A stretch of 64,000 bases of DNA, taken from DMER64 sp964600385 (lineage in GTDB: Bacteria > Bacteroidota > Bacteroidia > Bacteroidales > UBA932). The stretch is taken from assembly GCA_964600385.1 (NCBI GenBank), contig CAZRJC010000008.1, forward strand, positions 1-64,000. Reading direction: 5' to 3'. The notes under the pieces are model-generated. The model worked only from the letters and a program-made list of their open reading frames with translations, searched no databases and was not told the origin of the DNA. The position numbers and the translations under genes were made by a program. Below are positions 34,311 to 43,500 of this stretch, in pieces. The number at the start of each line of letters is the position of its first letter. Position 1 is the stretch's first letter.

Positions 34311-35843
34311 ATGTTTAAAGGACAACCCAAAGGATTGATTGCTGCCGCGTTAGCCAATATGGGCGAACGCTTTGGTTTTTATACCATGATGGCAATCCTC
34401 TCTCTCTTTCTGTCGGCAAAATTTGGACTGGACGAGACCAAAACCGGCCTTATCTATTCTATTTTTTACGCACTGATCTACGTCTTGGCCCTGGTCGGAG
34501 GATTAATTGCAGACAGAACCAAGAATTACAAAGGCACCATTCTTACCGGTCTGGTTATGATGGCTGTCGGATACCTTGCCATTGGTATTCCCACTCCTAC
34601 CCCTGTTCCCAATCTGGCCCTCTATTTGACAATCACCTGTTTCGGACTGCTGATCATAGCTTTGGGAAACGGTTTGTTCAAAGGGAACCTGCAGGCAGTC
34701 GTCGGACAGCTGTATGACAATCCTCAATACGCCGCAAAACGTGATACCGGATTCCAGATCTTTTACATGTTCATAAACATTGGCGGATTCTTTGCTCCGT
34801 TCTTTGCCATTGGTGTCAGAAACTGGTGGCTTCAGTCACACGATCTGATGTACAATTCGGAACTCCCCGCTCTTTGCCACGGTTTCCGTGCCGGTTCATT
34901 ATCCGAACAGGCCATGACCAAATTCCAGGCAGCTGCCGATATGGCGTCCGGAACTCCGGTCAGTGACCTTGCTTCATTTGCAGACAACTATCTGAATGTA
35001 TTCAACACCGGATTCCACTACGCATTTTTTGTAGCCATCGTGGCTATGGTTATTTCTCTGGTTATTTTCCTGTACACTAAAAACAGACTACCCGATCCCA
35101 ACCAGAAAACAGCTGCCGCACAAGGAGACAAGACTGTTACCAAAATGGAAGTCAAGGAAATCAAACAACGCCTTTATGCACTTTTTGCCGTATTTGCCGT
35201 TGTTATTTTCTTCTGGTTCTCGTTCCATCAGAACGGGCTTACGCTTACTTTCTTTGCCAGGGATTATACAGATTTGAGTATGATAAATATTGACCTTGGT
35301 TTCACAAAGATTGTTGGTGCAGAAATATTCCAATCCATTAATCCGCTCTTTGTTGTGATACTTACGCCTATAATAATGGCTCTGTTCGGATGGTTGCATA
35401 ATAAGGGCAAAGAACCTTCTACCCCAAGGAAAATAGCTATCGGGATGGGAATTGCCGCCCTGGCTTATGTTGTCATGTCTGTTGCCTCCAACGCACTTCC
35501 TCCTTTCAAGGAAGTAACCGCTGCCGGAGGCCTTGATCAGGCTCAGAAAATGACACCATTCCTGCTAATTGGTGTTTACTTTATTCTGACTACCGCAGAA
35601 TTGTTTATCAGCCCGCTGGGTCTTTCTTTTGTTTCAAAAGTAGCCCCGCCTCACATGCAGGGAATCATGCAGGGTTGCTGGCTCGGAGCCACTGCCGTTG
35701 GCAATCAGCTGTTGTTCCTGGGTGGTCTGATGTATAAGAACATACCCATTTGGGCAACCTGGGGTGTATTTGTATTGGCCTGCCTCATTTCCATGTTTAC
35801 CATGCTGGCAATGGTCAAATGGCTGGAACGCGTAGCAAAATAA
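34311..35843 (+). CDS. POT-family proton-coupled oligopeptide transporter
   Basis: The 510-aa polytopic MFS protein imports di- and tripeptides. The start is the ATG at 34311 (MFKGQPKGLIAAALANMGERFGFYTMMAI); the ERFGFYTM segment is the family's ExxERFxYY-type motif in helix 1. The GNGLFKGNLQAVVGQLYD segment (helix 4/5) and FQIFYMFINIGGFFAPF match the PTR2 signatures. A long cytoplasmic loop with KTAAAQGDKTVTKMEVKEIKQR separates the two halves. The EamA transporter follows 4 bp later. Confidence 0.93.
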   Translation: MFKGQPKGLIAAALANMGERFGFYTMMAILSLFLSAKFGLDETKTGLIYSIFYALIYVLALVGGLIADRTKNYKGTILTGLVMMAVGYLAIGIPTPTPVPNLALYLTITCFGLLIIALGNGLFKGNLQAVVGQLYDNPQYAAKRDTGFQIFYMFINIGGFFAPFFAIGVRNWWLQSHDLMYNSELPALCHGFRAGSLSEQAMTKFQAAADMASGTPVSDLASFADNYLNVFNTGFHYAFFVAIVAMVISLVIFLYTKNRLPDPNQKTAAAQGDKTVTKMEVKEIKQRLYALFAVFAVVIFFWFSFHQNGLTLTFFARDYTDLSMINIDLGFTKIVGAEIFQSINPLFVVILTPIIMALFGWLHNKGKEPSTPRKIAIGMGIAALAYVVMSVASNALPPFKEVTAAGGLDQAQKMTPFLLIGVYFILTTAELFISPLGLSFVSKVAPPHMQGIMQGCWLGATAVGNQLLFLGGLMYKNIPIWATWGVFVLACLISMFTMLAMVKWLERVAK

Positions 35844-35847
35844 CATC

Positions 35848-36780
35848 TTGCGCCTGAACAGATCCGCCGGTCTTTATGCTGCCATAGCCATCATTTGCTG
35901 GTCAACGGTAGCCACCGCCTTTAAATGGGCGCTTGCAGGAATGACCCCTGCCCGGCTGTTGTTCATTTCCACCCTTACTGCCGTACTTGCGTTATTCCTC
36001 CTGCTTCGTGCAGGAGGAAAGCGCAGGTTTTTTTCATCTGTCACTTCACGGGACTGGAAAAGAGCGGCTATTCTTGGTTTCATAAACCCATTCCTGTATT
36101 ACCTGATACTATTCCAGGCATATAGCATATTGCCCGCCCAGGTGGCCCAGGCTTTAAACATGATCTGGCCACTCATTCTGGTGCTTCTTTCCATCCCCAT
36201 ACTGGGTCAGAAAATCCGTTGGTTCAGCATCGTAGCTATGCTTATCAGTTTCTCGGGCGCTCTTCTGATTGCTACTCAGGGAACCTTTTTTTCGGAACAG
36301 GGCGTTCAGATAAAAAATCCTTTCGGAGTGATTCTTGCAGCCTCAAGCGCTTTTCTATGGGCTCTGTATTTTTTGCTGAACATGAAAAACAACCTGCCGG
36401 ACGATCTTTCTCTGTTTCTTAATTTTTTATTTGCCGGCATATATATATCCCTTTTCGAGGTCATTTCATGGCTTGTTGGAGGATCGGCCTTCAATGGTGC
36501 CGGATTGGAACCCGGACTAAAAAGCACTCTTTCGGCAGTGTATGTAGGTCTTTTTGAAATGGCCATTCCTTTCGTCATCTGGCTCAAGGCTTTGAAACTG
36601 GCAAGAAATACGGCTGTTGTGAGTTCACTCATTTATATATTTCCTTTCCTTTCCCTGCTCCTCATTCATTTTATCCTTGGAGAACCGGTTTATCCGACCA
36701 CTCTTTGGGGACTTATTCTCATTGTTGGAGGAGTATTGCTTTCAAGAATAAAAGAGAAAAACCCTAAAAGCACAATGTAA
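35848..36780 (+). CDS. EamA/DMT-superfamily transporter
   Basis: The 310-aa protein has ten hydrophobic helices in two five-helix EamA repeats; the first begins GLYAAIAIICWSTVATAFKWAL and the second NPFGVILAASSAFLWALYFLL. It probably exports a small metabolite; the substrate is unknown. The only start that keeps helix 1 is a TTG at 35848, 4 bp after the peptide transporter stop, implying coupled translation. Its 3' end overlaps the convergent kinase gene by 17 bp. Confidence 0.85.
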   Translation: MRLNRSAGLYAAIAIICWSTVATAFKWALAGMTPARLLFISTLTAVLALFLLLRAGGKRRFFSSVTSRDWKRAAILGFINPFLYYLILFQAYSILPAQVAQALNMIWPLILVLLSIPILGQKIRWFSIVAMLISFSGALLIATQGTFFSEQGVQIKNPFGVILAASSAFLWALYFLLNMKNNLPDDLSLFLNFLFAGIYISLFEVISWLVGGSAFNGAGLEPGLKSTLSAVYVGLFEMAIPFVIWLKALKLARNTAVVSSLIYIFPFLSLLLIHFILGEPVYPTTLWGLILIVGGVLLSRIKEKNPKSTM

Positions 36781-38110
36781 AGGTAGTCCTGGCTGTTGTG
36801 TTGGAGGTGAGTTTAAGGGTGGCATTGTGCAGACGCATGATCTGACGTGAAAGACTCAGCCCTATGCCCGAACCGTTTTCTTTTGTGGTGAAGAAGGGCA
36901 CGAACATATTCTCTACTACCTCATAGGGAATTCCTCCGGCATTGTCCGACACCTCAATGAGAATCTCCTGTGCTTCATTCGTATAGGCATGCAGTGAAAG
37001 GAACGGCACATAATCTTCAACGGCAGGCCGGTTTCCGGCCAGTGAAAGTTCGATAGCCTGTAATGCGTTCTTAATAAGATTTGATACAACCTGCCCCAAT
37101 AGATCTTCATCGCCGTAAAGCAGCAATTCAGGATTATCTATAGTAACGGAAGTCCTGACAAGTTGGTTGACAGAGCCGTTAAGAGCCCTGATTCCAAGCT
37201 GGAGCTGACGTTCAAGAAAAGGTTTGATATAGAACGGATGTTTACTGGGCATGGGAATACGGGCCAGCCGCCGGTAGGTATCTACAAAAGAAATAAGACT
37301 TCTTGCAGTTGTCCTGATGACTTCAAGACCCTGGCTGATCTCTTCATTACCACCTTCATTAATGCTTATAAGCGTTTCACTTAAGGATGTAATGGGAGTT
37401 ATCGAGTTCATAATCTCATGTGTAAGCACGCGTATGAGCCGGCTCCACGACTCAACTTCTTTTTCATCCAGCGAGGAATTGATGTCATTGGCGGCAATAA
37501 TGCGAAGCTTACGGTCTCCGGCTATGAACGAAGAAACGGAAATCGCAAGCGTTACGGTTCCCCTTTCATTGGTAAAAGATTGCTGGAATCGGGACCCCGG
37601 TTGGGCATTATGAAATGCATCAACAAGTTCCCTGTCAATGACCCTTAGCTGATCTACATGTGTGAATGTGGACAAACCAAGTAAATGCAGCGCGTGGTTG
37701 TTTGTCTGGTAAACCATGCCTCTTTCGTCGAGCACAATAATGGCTGTGTCTACACAGTTCATGATAAGCTCGTAATATTTTTCACGTTCAATGGCATCTA
37801 TCTTTGCCTTCCCCAGAATTTCCTTAATCCTGTTCAAAGAGGCATTAAGCATCCGGTCTGAATTATTTTTATAATCTTCTCTGAAACGGAAAGTAAAATC
37901 ATTATTTTCCAATGCATTGAACATAAAAGCCGTTTTTCTGCGGGCACTCAGAAAGAGCTTGAAGGCAAAAGAGAACAGCATGATCAGAATGAACCCTGCC
38001 AGAAAAGCAAAAACATATTTTTCCGATAGAGCCAGCCACGTGAGCACACCGGCATCAGCCGTAAGAAGAATTACAGTGATAATAAAAGAGGTCGTTTCAC
38101 CACGTTTCAT
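36764..38110 (-). CDS. NtrB/NtrY-like sensor histidine kinase
   Basis: The 448-aa protein has two N-terminal membrane helices (about 8-28 and 31-54) with almost no periplasmic loop. A PAS-like domain follows (about 110-215; MNCVDTAIIVLDERGMVYQTN). The dimerisation/phosphoacceptor helix has His231 in LTHEIMNSITPI, and the ATPase domain has VVSNLIKNALQA (N box), VSDNAGGIP (G1) and GSGIGLSLSRQI (G2). It presumably phosphorylates the response regulator encoded 12 bp upstream. Without a periplasmic domain, the signal is probably sensed in the cytoplasm or membrane. Confidence 0.92.
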   Translation of the reverse strand: MKRGETTSFIITVILLTADAGVLTWLALSEKYVFAFLAGFILIMLFSFAFKLFLSARRKTAFMFNALENNDFTFRFREDYKNNSDRMLNASLNRIKEILGKAKIDAIEREKYYELIMNCVDTAIIVLDERGMVYQTNNHALHLLGLSTFTHVDQLRVIDRELVDAFHNAQPGSRFQQSFTNERGTVTLAISVSSFIAGDRKLRIIAANDINSSLDEKEVESWSRLIRVLTHEIMNSITPITSLSETLISINEGGNEEISQGLEVIRTTARSLISFVDTYRRLARIPMPSKHPFYIKPFLERQLQLGIRALNGSVNQLVRTSVTIDNPELLLYGDEDLLGQVVSNLIKNALQAIELSLAGNRPAVEDYVPFLSLHAYTNEAQEILIEVSDNAGGIPYEVVENMFVPFFTTKENGSGIGLSLSRQIMRLHNATLKLTSNTTARTTFTLCF

Positions 38111-38122
38111 AGACCCGGGGTA

Positions 38123-39478
38123 TTAAAGGCCGTATTTCCTGAGTTTGTTGTATAATGTCTGACGGGTAATTCCCAACTGTCCCGCCACGGCAGACATGTT
38201 TCCCCTGTGAAGTTCAAGCGCCTGCCGTATCAACTCGCATTCCATCTGCTCCAGCGTCTGTTGGCCGGCAGGGGAAGCAGGCCGGTTATTCCCTGTCCCG
38301 AGAGAAGACATATCGGGTTCATCCGATTCAGCCATAATAACGGCTTTCTCAATGGTGTGCTGTAATTCACGTATATTCCCGGGCCAGGAGTAGTCCTTGA
38401 GATACGAAGCGGCAGTTGGTGAAAAATGCATATTGCCTTTGTGATACCTGGCTGCATATTGTTCAAGAAACCTTTCTGCCAGCGGGACAATATCTTCTTT
38501 GCGTTCACACAGAGGAGGCAATTCAAGATGAATTGTGTTTATACGATATAGCAGATCTTCCCTGAATGTGCCCTGTCTGACCATTTCATTCAGATCACGG
38601 TTTGTGGCGCATATAAGACGGAAATCTGTCTTTATGGGCATATTGCCTCCCACCCTTACTACCTGATATGTCTGCAGGACAGTCAGCAGCTTCGATTGCA
38701 AATGCAGGGGGAGATTGCCTATTTCGTCAAGAAACAGTGTGCCTTTGTGAGCTACCTCAAATTTACCGGCACGATCTGCTTTGGCATCTGTAAAAGATCC
38801 CTTAACATGACCGAACAATTCGCTCTCGAACAATGTTTCGGTTATGGCCCCCATATCTACCGGCACCATGATCTCCTGGCTTCTTGAACTCCTGCGGTGG
38901 ATTTCCATCGCCAGCAGTTCCTTGCCAGTGCCGTTCTGCCCGGTAATAAGGATGTTTGCATCGGTCCCGGCAACCTTATTCACAGCATCTTCCAGTCTTT
39001 TCATTACCACTGACTGACCCCAGTACATTTTTGGGCCGCCGTTCACGAGTTCTCTTTTGATCTCCTTAAGCTGCCGCATCTCCTTACGCGTGTTCCTGAG
39101 GTTATATGCATTCTGCACAGAGGCCACGAGTTTTTCGTTGTTCCAGGGTTTTACCACAAAATCGGCAGCACCTTCTTTTATACCTTTCACAGCCAGATCA
39201 ATATCGCCGTATGCCGTAAAGAGGACCACCTGGATTGTCGGGTCAGTCTCCTTTATCCGGGCAAGCCAGTATATACCTTCATTACCCGAGTTGATTCCCG
39301 ATGTAAAATTCATGTCCAGCAACACCACATCCACCTGATTTTCACGTAATGTATTATGAATCTGATTGGGAGAGGAAATGGTCAGTACTTTGGCAAAATA
39401 CCTGGCAAGTAACATCGATACTGCTGTTAATATACCTTTGTTGTCGTCAACAACAAGAATTACACCTTCTTTCGCCAT
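38123..39478 (-). CDS. Sigma-54-dependent response regulator (NtrC family)
   Basis: The 451-aa protein has a receiver domain (Asp11/12 and phosphoacceptor Asp55 in VVLLDMNF), an AAA+ domain with Walker A ITGQNGTGKE (about 178-187), and a Fis-type helix-turn-helix (AVAGQLGITRQTLYNKLRKYGL). The sigma-54 contact loop, canonically GAFTGA, reads GSFTDA (227-232). The protein should activate RpoN promoters after phosphorylation by the adjacent kinase. Its own promoter is a housekeeping TATCTTTG (39483-39490) 4 nt before the ATG. It is divergent from the receptor-permease gene, which may be its target (inference). Confidence 0.93.
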   Translation of the reverse strand: MAKEGVILVVDDNKGILTAVSMLLARYFAKVLTISSPNQIHNTLRENQVDVVLLDMNFTSGINSGNEGIYWLARIKETDPTIQVVLFTAYGDIDLAVKGIKEGAADFVVKPWNNEKLVASVQNAYNLRNTRKEMRQLKEIKRELVNGGPKMYWGQSVVMKRLEDAVNKVAGTDANILITGQNGTGKELLAMEIHRRSSRSQEIMVPVDMGAITETLFESELFGHVKGSFTDAKADRAGKFEVAHKGTLFLDEIGNLPLHLQSKLLTVLQTYQVVRVGGNMPIKTDFRLICATNRDLNEMVRQGTFREDLLYRINTIHLELPPLCERKEDIVPLAERFLEQYAARYHKGNMHFSPTAASYLKDYSWPGNIRELQHTIEKAVIMAESDEPDMSSLGTGNNRPASPAGQQTLEQMECELIRQALELHRGNMSAVAGQLGITRQTLYNKLRKYGL

Positions 39479-39482
39479 AGTG

Positions 39483-39511
39483 CAAAGATATCGTATTTTC
39501 TTATAAATTTG
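39483..39511. promoter_or_regulatory. 37-bp divergent leaderless promoter pair
   Basis: A minus-strand TATCTTTG (39483-39490) ends 4 nt before the regulator ATG. A plus-strand TAAATTTG (39504-39511) ends 4 nt before the receptor-permease ATG. The boxes are 13 bp apart. The whole intergenic region is 37 bp and contains no GG-N10-GC sigma-54 site. Confidence 0.75.
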
Positions 39512-39515
39512 AAGT

Positions 39516-41708
39516 ATGAAACGTCATTTTCCCTTGTTGCCCCTATTGTTCCTCCTGGCCTCCCTGTCATGTACAAATAATGCGGACCGGTTTACAAAAG
39601 ACAACATCTGGTCCCACCGCCTTGCGACTATGATGGGATCCGTTCAGGATGAATACATCAAACGCACCCATCCCCAAACAGAATTGCTTTTGCTGGACAA
39701 CATACCTGATCTTCTGGTCGCCATGAAAGCCGGCCAGTGTGAAGGCGTTATTCTGACTTACCATACGGCACAGGAGGTAATAAGACAAGACAATTCAATT
39801 AAACTGCTCGTCCCTGACCTCTTTAAAGACAGCATAGGGCTTGCTTTTGCAGATGATTCGCTATTGACCCGGTTCAATGCATTCCTTAGAGAAATTGAAG
39901 AAGACGGCACACTCCGGCGAATCTCGGATAAATGGCTGGAACAGGGAGATGCTGCCCCTGCCGAACCGATAGAATTTATACAGGACGCCAGGACTCTTGT
40001 TGTCGGGACGGCTGCCATGATCGTGCCTTTTACATTTCTGCGCGATCAGATCAACTGCGGGCTGGATATCGATATCGTGAACATGTTCTGTGCCCGCAAC
40101 GGGTTGCGCCCTAAATACACTAATCTGCCTTTTGCTTCGCTCATAGCATCACTTGCGGCCAATAAAGTAGATCTGCTGGCCAGTTCCATTACCATAACAA
40201 AGGAGCGGGCCAAACAGGTTAAGTTTTCAGATCCGTATTATACCTCCAATTCAGGTATTTATATTCTGAATGATCAGGTCTCTGCTTTCTCTGTGGAAGA
40301 TCTGAATAACGCAGATAAAAAGATTGGAGTACTGATTGCCACCTGGCAGGAACTGTACCTTAGAGAACATTTTCCTAAAGCACAGATCATTACCCTGGAA
40401 AACACGCCCGATCTGCTTAGCCTTTTACGCTCGGGAGGCTGTCATGCTCTTTTCATTGCACAGCCTGTTTGCAAATACATTATGGAAGAATCTTCAGATA
40501 TTGCCTATCTGGATGAATTTACCGCCCAAACCGAGGTTTCTGTAGGATTCAGGCTAAATGAACCCGTTCTGAAAGATCAGTTCAACGAATTCCTTAAAGA
40601 GATCAACTCAAACGGAATACACCGGCAAATGACTGAACGCTGGCTCGAAAGAACAGACGGAACCATGCCGGTTATTCCCGAGGCCCCTGCGGGGGCTGGT
40701 GTGCTGCGTATTGGCACAACATGCATGGACGTACCGTTTTCTTTCTACCAGAAGGGGGAACCGGCCGGATTCGACATTGAATTATCCCGCCGTTTTGCCG
40801 CCTATATTGGAAAAAGGTCCGAGTTTATCATCTCGGACTTCGGAGGCATGCTGGCTTCCATGTCGGCCGGAAAGCTCGATATGATGGCCAATTACATTAT
40901 GCGGACCGAGGAGAGGAGCAAAAATTATTCTTTTTCCGATACGTATTTGAAAACGTATTCTTCCATGATCGTATCACGGGACCTCTCCATTACAAAAGAA
41001 TCGACTATTGAAAGCGCTGGTTTTTTCAAAAAAATAAAAGAAAGCTTCTTCCGTAATATTATTTTCGATAAAAGATACCTTCTGTTATGGAAGGGCCTTC
41101 TGCTGACTTTGCTTATTGCTGTGAGTTCGGCAGTAGCCGGAACATTGGCCGGCGGGCTCATTTGTTTCATGCGTATGAGCAGGAATAAACTGATGAAAGG
41201 ATTGGCAGCTTTTTATATAGGACTTTTCAGGGGCATTCCGCAGGTTGTGATGCTCATGTTAATGTTTTACGTAGTCTTCTCCTCCAGTTCTCTGAGCGGA
41301 ATCGCTGTTTCCATCATAACCTTTTCCCTCATTTTCGGAGCTTATACCTCGGAAATGTTCCGTGCTTCAATAGGTTCAGTTCCCAAAGGACAGACAGAAG
41401 CAGGTATCGCGCTGGGTTTCAGCAGAGTGCAAACATTTATCAACATTGTACTGCCTCAGGCCATACGTCACGTATTCCCTGTTTACAAAGGAGAATTCAT
41501 TGCCCTGGTTAAGCTTACGTCCATTGTAGGATACATTGCCGTGCAGGACCTGACAAAAGCAGGAGATATCATCAGAAGCCGCACTTTCGATGCTTTTTTC
41601 CCGCTTATCGTTATCTCAATTGTTTACTTTGTGCTGGCCTGGGGGCTTTCCAGATTGCTTGAATTGTCTATTCCCACGAGCATCCGGCAGGATTTGCAAT
41701 CAAAATAA
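39516..41708 (+). CDS. Amino-acid ABC receptor-permease fusion with nested binding proteins
   Basis: The 730-aa protein has a lipoprotein signal (MKRHFPLLPLLFLLASLSC) and SBP_bac_3 material in an unusual order. Residues about 35-150 look like lobe 2 only (PDLLVAMKAGQCEGVIL to GTLRRISDKWLEQ). Residues about 157-380 are a complete receptor, with lobe 1 starting RTLVVGTAAMIVPFTF and lobe 2 ending GIHRQMTERWLER. Residues about 393-490 are lobe 1 only (VLRIGTTCMDVPFSF to YSFSDTYLKTYSSM). The C-terminal 200 residues are a HisM/GlnP-type permease with the EAA loop (SVPKGQTEAGIALGFSRVQTFINIVLPQA). The likely substrates are polar amino acids. No ATPase gene is adjacent. Confidence 0.88.
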   Translation: MKRHFPLLPLLFLLASLSCTNNADRFTKDNIWSHRLATMMGSVQDEYIKRTHPQTELLLLDNIPDLLVAMKAGQCEGVILTYHTAQEVIRQDNSIKLLVPDLFKDSIGLAFADDSLLTRFNAFLREIEEDGTLRRISDKWLEQGDAAPAEPIEFIQDARTLVVGTAAMIVPFTFLRDQINCGLDIDIVNMFCARNGLRPKYTNLPFASLIASLAANKVDLLASSITITKERAKQVKFSDPYYTSNSGIYILNDQVSAFSVEDLNNADKKIGVLIATWQELYLREHFPKAQIITLENTPDLLSLLRSGGCHALFIAQPVCKYIMEESSDIAYLDEFTAQTEVSVGFRLNEPVLKDQFNEFLKEINSNGIHRQMTERWLERTDGTMPVIPEAPAGAGVLRIGTTCMDVPFSFYQKGEPAGFDIELSRRFAAYIGKRSEFIISDFGGMLASMSAGKLDMMANYIMRTEERSKNYSFSDTYLKTYSSMIVSRDLSITKESTIESAGFFKKIKESFFRNIIFDKRYLLLWKGLLLTLLIAVSSAVAGTLAGGLICFMRMSRNKLMKGLAAFYIGLFRGIPQVVMLMLMFYVVFSSSSLSGIAVSIITFSLIFGAYTSEMFRASIGSVPKGQTEAGIALGFSRVQTFINIVLPQAIRHVFPVYKGEFIALVKLTSIVGYIAVQDLTKAGDIIRSRTFDAFFPLIVISIVYFVLAWGLSRLLELSIPTSIRQDLQSK

Positions 41709-43465
41709 AGGCGGAACCGTTTATTGCGGGTTTTTAGAAAAAGAGGTTCCTGCAGACGAACTGCTTTTGAACCGTATTTCCGGGGACAGGCCCTGAGTTC
41801 GTATTTAATACAATATTTGCAGGTCATCAGAGGTGTTTCCTCACCGGGTAAAGAATCGGCCGATAACACGCCCGGATATTTGCCCGGATCTGTTAATGAG
41901 ATAAGCTTACCGGAGTCGATAACCGGACGCGCATATTTTTCATATACCTTATCTTCAAGCAGGTCAACGGCTGTTCTGCGCAGACCGGCAATGGCAGAAA
42001 CCGGAGCAGACCAGGGAAAATCATCAGGAATCAACCGAACGTCCCCTGCGCGATAACAGGTTCCTCCCAGTTTGGACAAAGCATCTGTCAGGGTACGCCT
42101 GACCTGAAGGTGATCTTTGGCGGGCTGCAAAGGAATTGGTGCGGTAACTTCCACCCGTACGGAAGTTTCTCCCACAGGAGCTTCGCGACTCAAAACAAGA
42201 CGCAGCCCGCTTCCGTTATCAAGTGCTTCAAGAGTCATATCCAGCCAGAGGGTTCTTGCGGCCGTTTTTCCTTTCAATTGTTGTTCAAAAGCATAATCGA
42301 GATTTCTGAAAAGCTCCGTTCCGGTCTTCCATTGTTTCCCTTGTTTGAAAACCCTCATTTCCTTGGCGATATCAACGCGAAACCCTTCGAAGATACCTTC
42401 GGGGGAAATATAACAGAGACCGTCCCCGTTATGGAGGCCCCCTTCTTTTTTTAAGCGCTCCGAGGGAATAATCTCAAAACCGTCGGGATAAATCCGGCCA
42501 ATCCGCCCAATATATTCTCCCGTAGATTTTGGTGTGTGCCACTTGGCAACCGGCTTGTCCATATGACCGTCTATCGTCAGATAGTCTGTTTTGTCACGAT
42601 GAAATGTCTTTTCGGGATTTGGTGTAAAGAAGAAGGCACACGAACCGGCCGAGGACTTATTGCCTGTGATAGCGTCGAGTTTCTGACGGTAATAGGCCGT
42701 TACATTCTTTACATAATCCACGTCTTTGAGCCGTCCCTCTATCTTGAATGAATCAATCCCGGCATCAATCATCTCTTTCAGAAAAGAGGAGCGGTCCATG
42801 TCTTTTAGCGAGAGCAGATGGCGGTCACGAACGAGTATCCGGCCCTGTGCATCTTCCAGATCGTAAGGCAGCCGGCAGTATTGGGCACACTCGCCTCTAT
42901 TCGCACTGCGCCCGCAATCCACCTGGCTTATATAGCATCGGCCGCTGTAACTGACACAAAGGGCACCGTGCACAAATGATTCTAAAGAGACGGATGTTTG
43001 TTCCCTTATTTCTCTCATTTCCTCCAGATTAAGCTCTCTGGCCAGCACTACCCTTTCAAAGCCGTCTCTTTCCCTTTGCAGAACCTGGCCTGGGGATGAA
43101 TTATCCATCTGTGTGCTGGCATGAAGGGGAATCGGAGGCATTATCCCTTCGCGGCGCAGATACATAAGGCGTATATCCTGAATAATAAGTGCATCGGCTC
43201 CCATCTGGTACAATGCATGAGACAGGCGTACTGCATCTTCCAGCTCGCAGTCTTTTAAGAGTGTATTAAGCGTAACAAGGACCTTTACGTCGTACAGGTG
43301 AGCGTATCTTATGACACATTCAATATCTTCGGGCGAATTGCCCGCAGCAGCCCTGGCTCCGTAACGCGAAGCTCCAATATAAATGGCATCGGCTCCGTGA
43401 TTGACAGCAGCTATGGCACATTCCTTGTTCTTTGCCGGAGCAAGCAATTCTATCCTTCGTATCAT
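41624..43465 (-). CDS. U32-family peptidase-like protein (YhbU/RlhA type)
   Basis: The 613-aa protein begins IELLAPAKNKECAIAAVNHGADAIYIG, the usual barrel start of the U32 family. It carries the signature ESFVHGALCVSYSGRCYIS with the conserved Cys cluster (CGRSANRGECAQYC). A C-terminal extension has CKYCIKYELRACPRKYG and FDCKSCRM. Relatives act in 23S rRNA or tRNA hydroxylation rather than as proteases, so RNA modification is a likely role. The last 85 bp, including the FDCKSCRM codons, overlap the convergent receptor-permease gene. Upstream, TATATTCG, one base off the -7 consensus, ends 4 nt before the ATG. Confidence 0.88.
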   Translation of the reverse strand: MIRRIELLAPAKNKECAIAAVNHGADAIYIGASRYGARAAAGNSPEDIECVIRYAHLYDVKVLVTLNTLLKDCELEDAVRLSHALYQMGADALIIQDIRLMYLRREGIMPPIPLHASTQMDNSSPGQVLQRERDGFERVVLARELNLEEMREIREQTSVSLESFVHGALCVSYSGRCYISQVDCGRSANRGECAQYCRLPYDLEDAQGRILVRDRHLLSLKDMDRSSFLKEMIDAGIDSFKIEGRLKDVDYVKNVTAYYRQKLDAITGNKSSAGSCAFFFTPNPEKTFHRDKTDYLTIDGHMDKPVAKWHTPKSTGEYIGRIGRIYPDGFEIIPSERLKKEGGLHNGDGLCYISPEGIFEGFRVDIAKEMRVFKQGKQWKTGTELFRNLDYAFEQQLKGKTAARTLWLDMTLEALDNGSGLRLVLSREAPVGETSVRVEVTAPIPLQPAKDHLQVRRTLTDALSKLGGTCYRAGDVRLIPDDFPWSAPVSAIAGLRRTAVDLLEDKVYEKYARPVIDSGKLISLTDPGKYPGVLSADSLPGEETPLMTCKYCIKYELRACPRKYGSKAVRLQEPLFLKTRNKRFRLYFDCKSCRMLVGIDNSSNLESPQASTK

Positions 43466-43469
43466 GTCG

Positions 43470-43496
43470 CGAATATAAGAAAAACAAGTACATTTG
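43470..43496. promoter_or_regulatory. Face-to-face promoters, U32 and GT2 genes
   Basis: A minus-strand TATATTCG (43470-43477, one mismatch) lies 4 nt from the U32 ATG. A plus-strand TACATTTG (43489-43496) lies 4 nt from the glycosyltransferase ATG. The boxes are 11 bp apart in a 35-bp intergenic region. Confidence 0.65.
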
Positions 43497-43500
43497 TCCT

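Noticed and set aside
39479..39515. Sigma-54 (-24/-12) promoter between the NtrC-like gene and the receptor-permease
   Set aside because: No GG-N10-GC pattern is present; both sides have housekeeping TAnnTTTG boxes.
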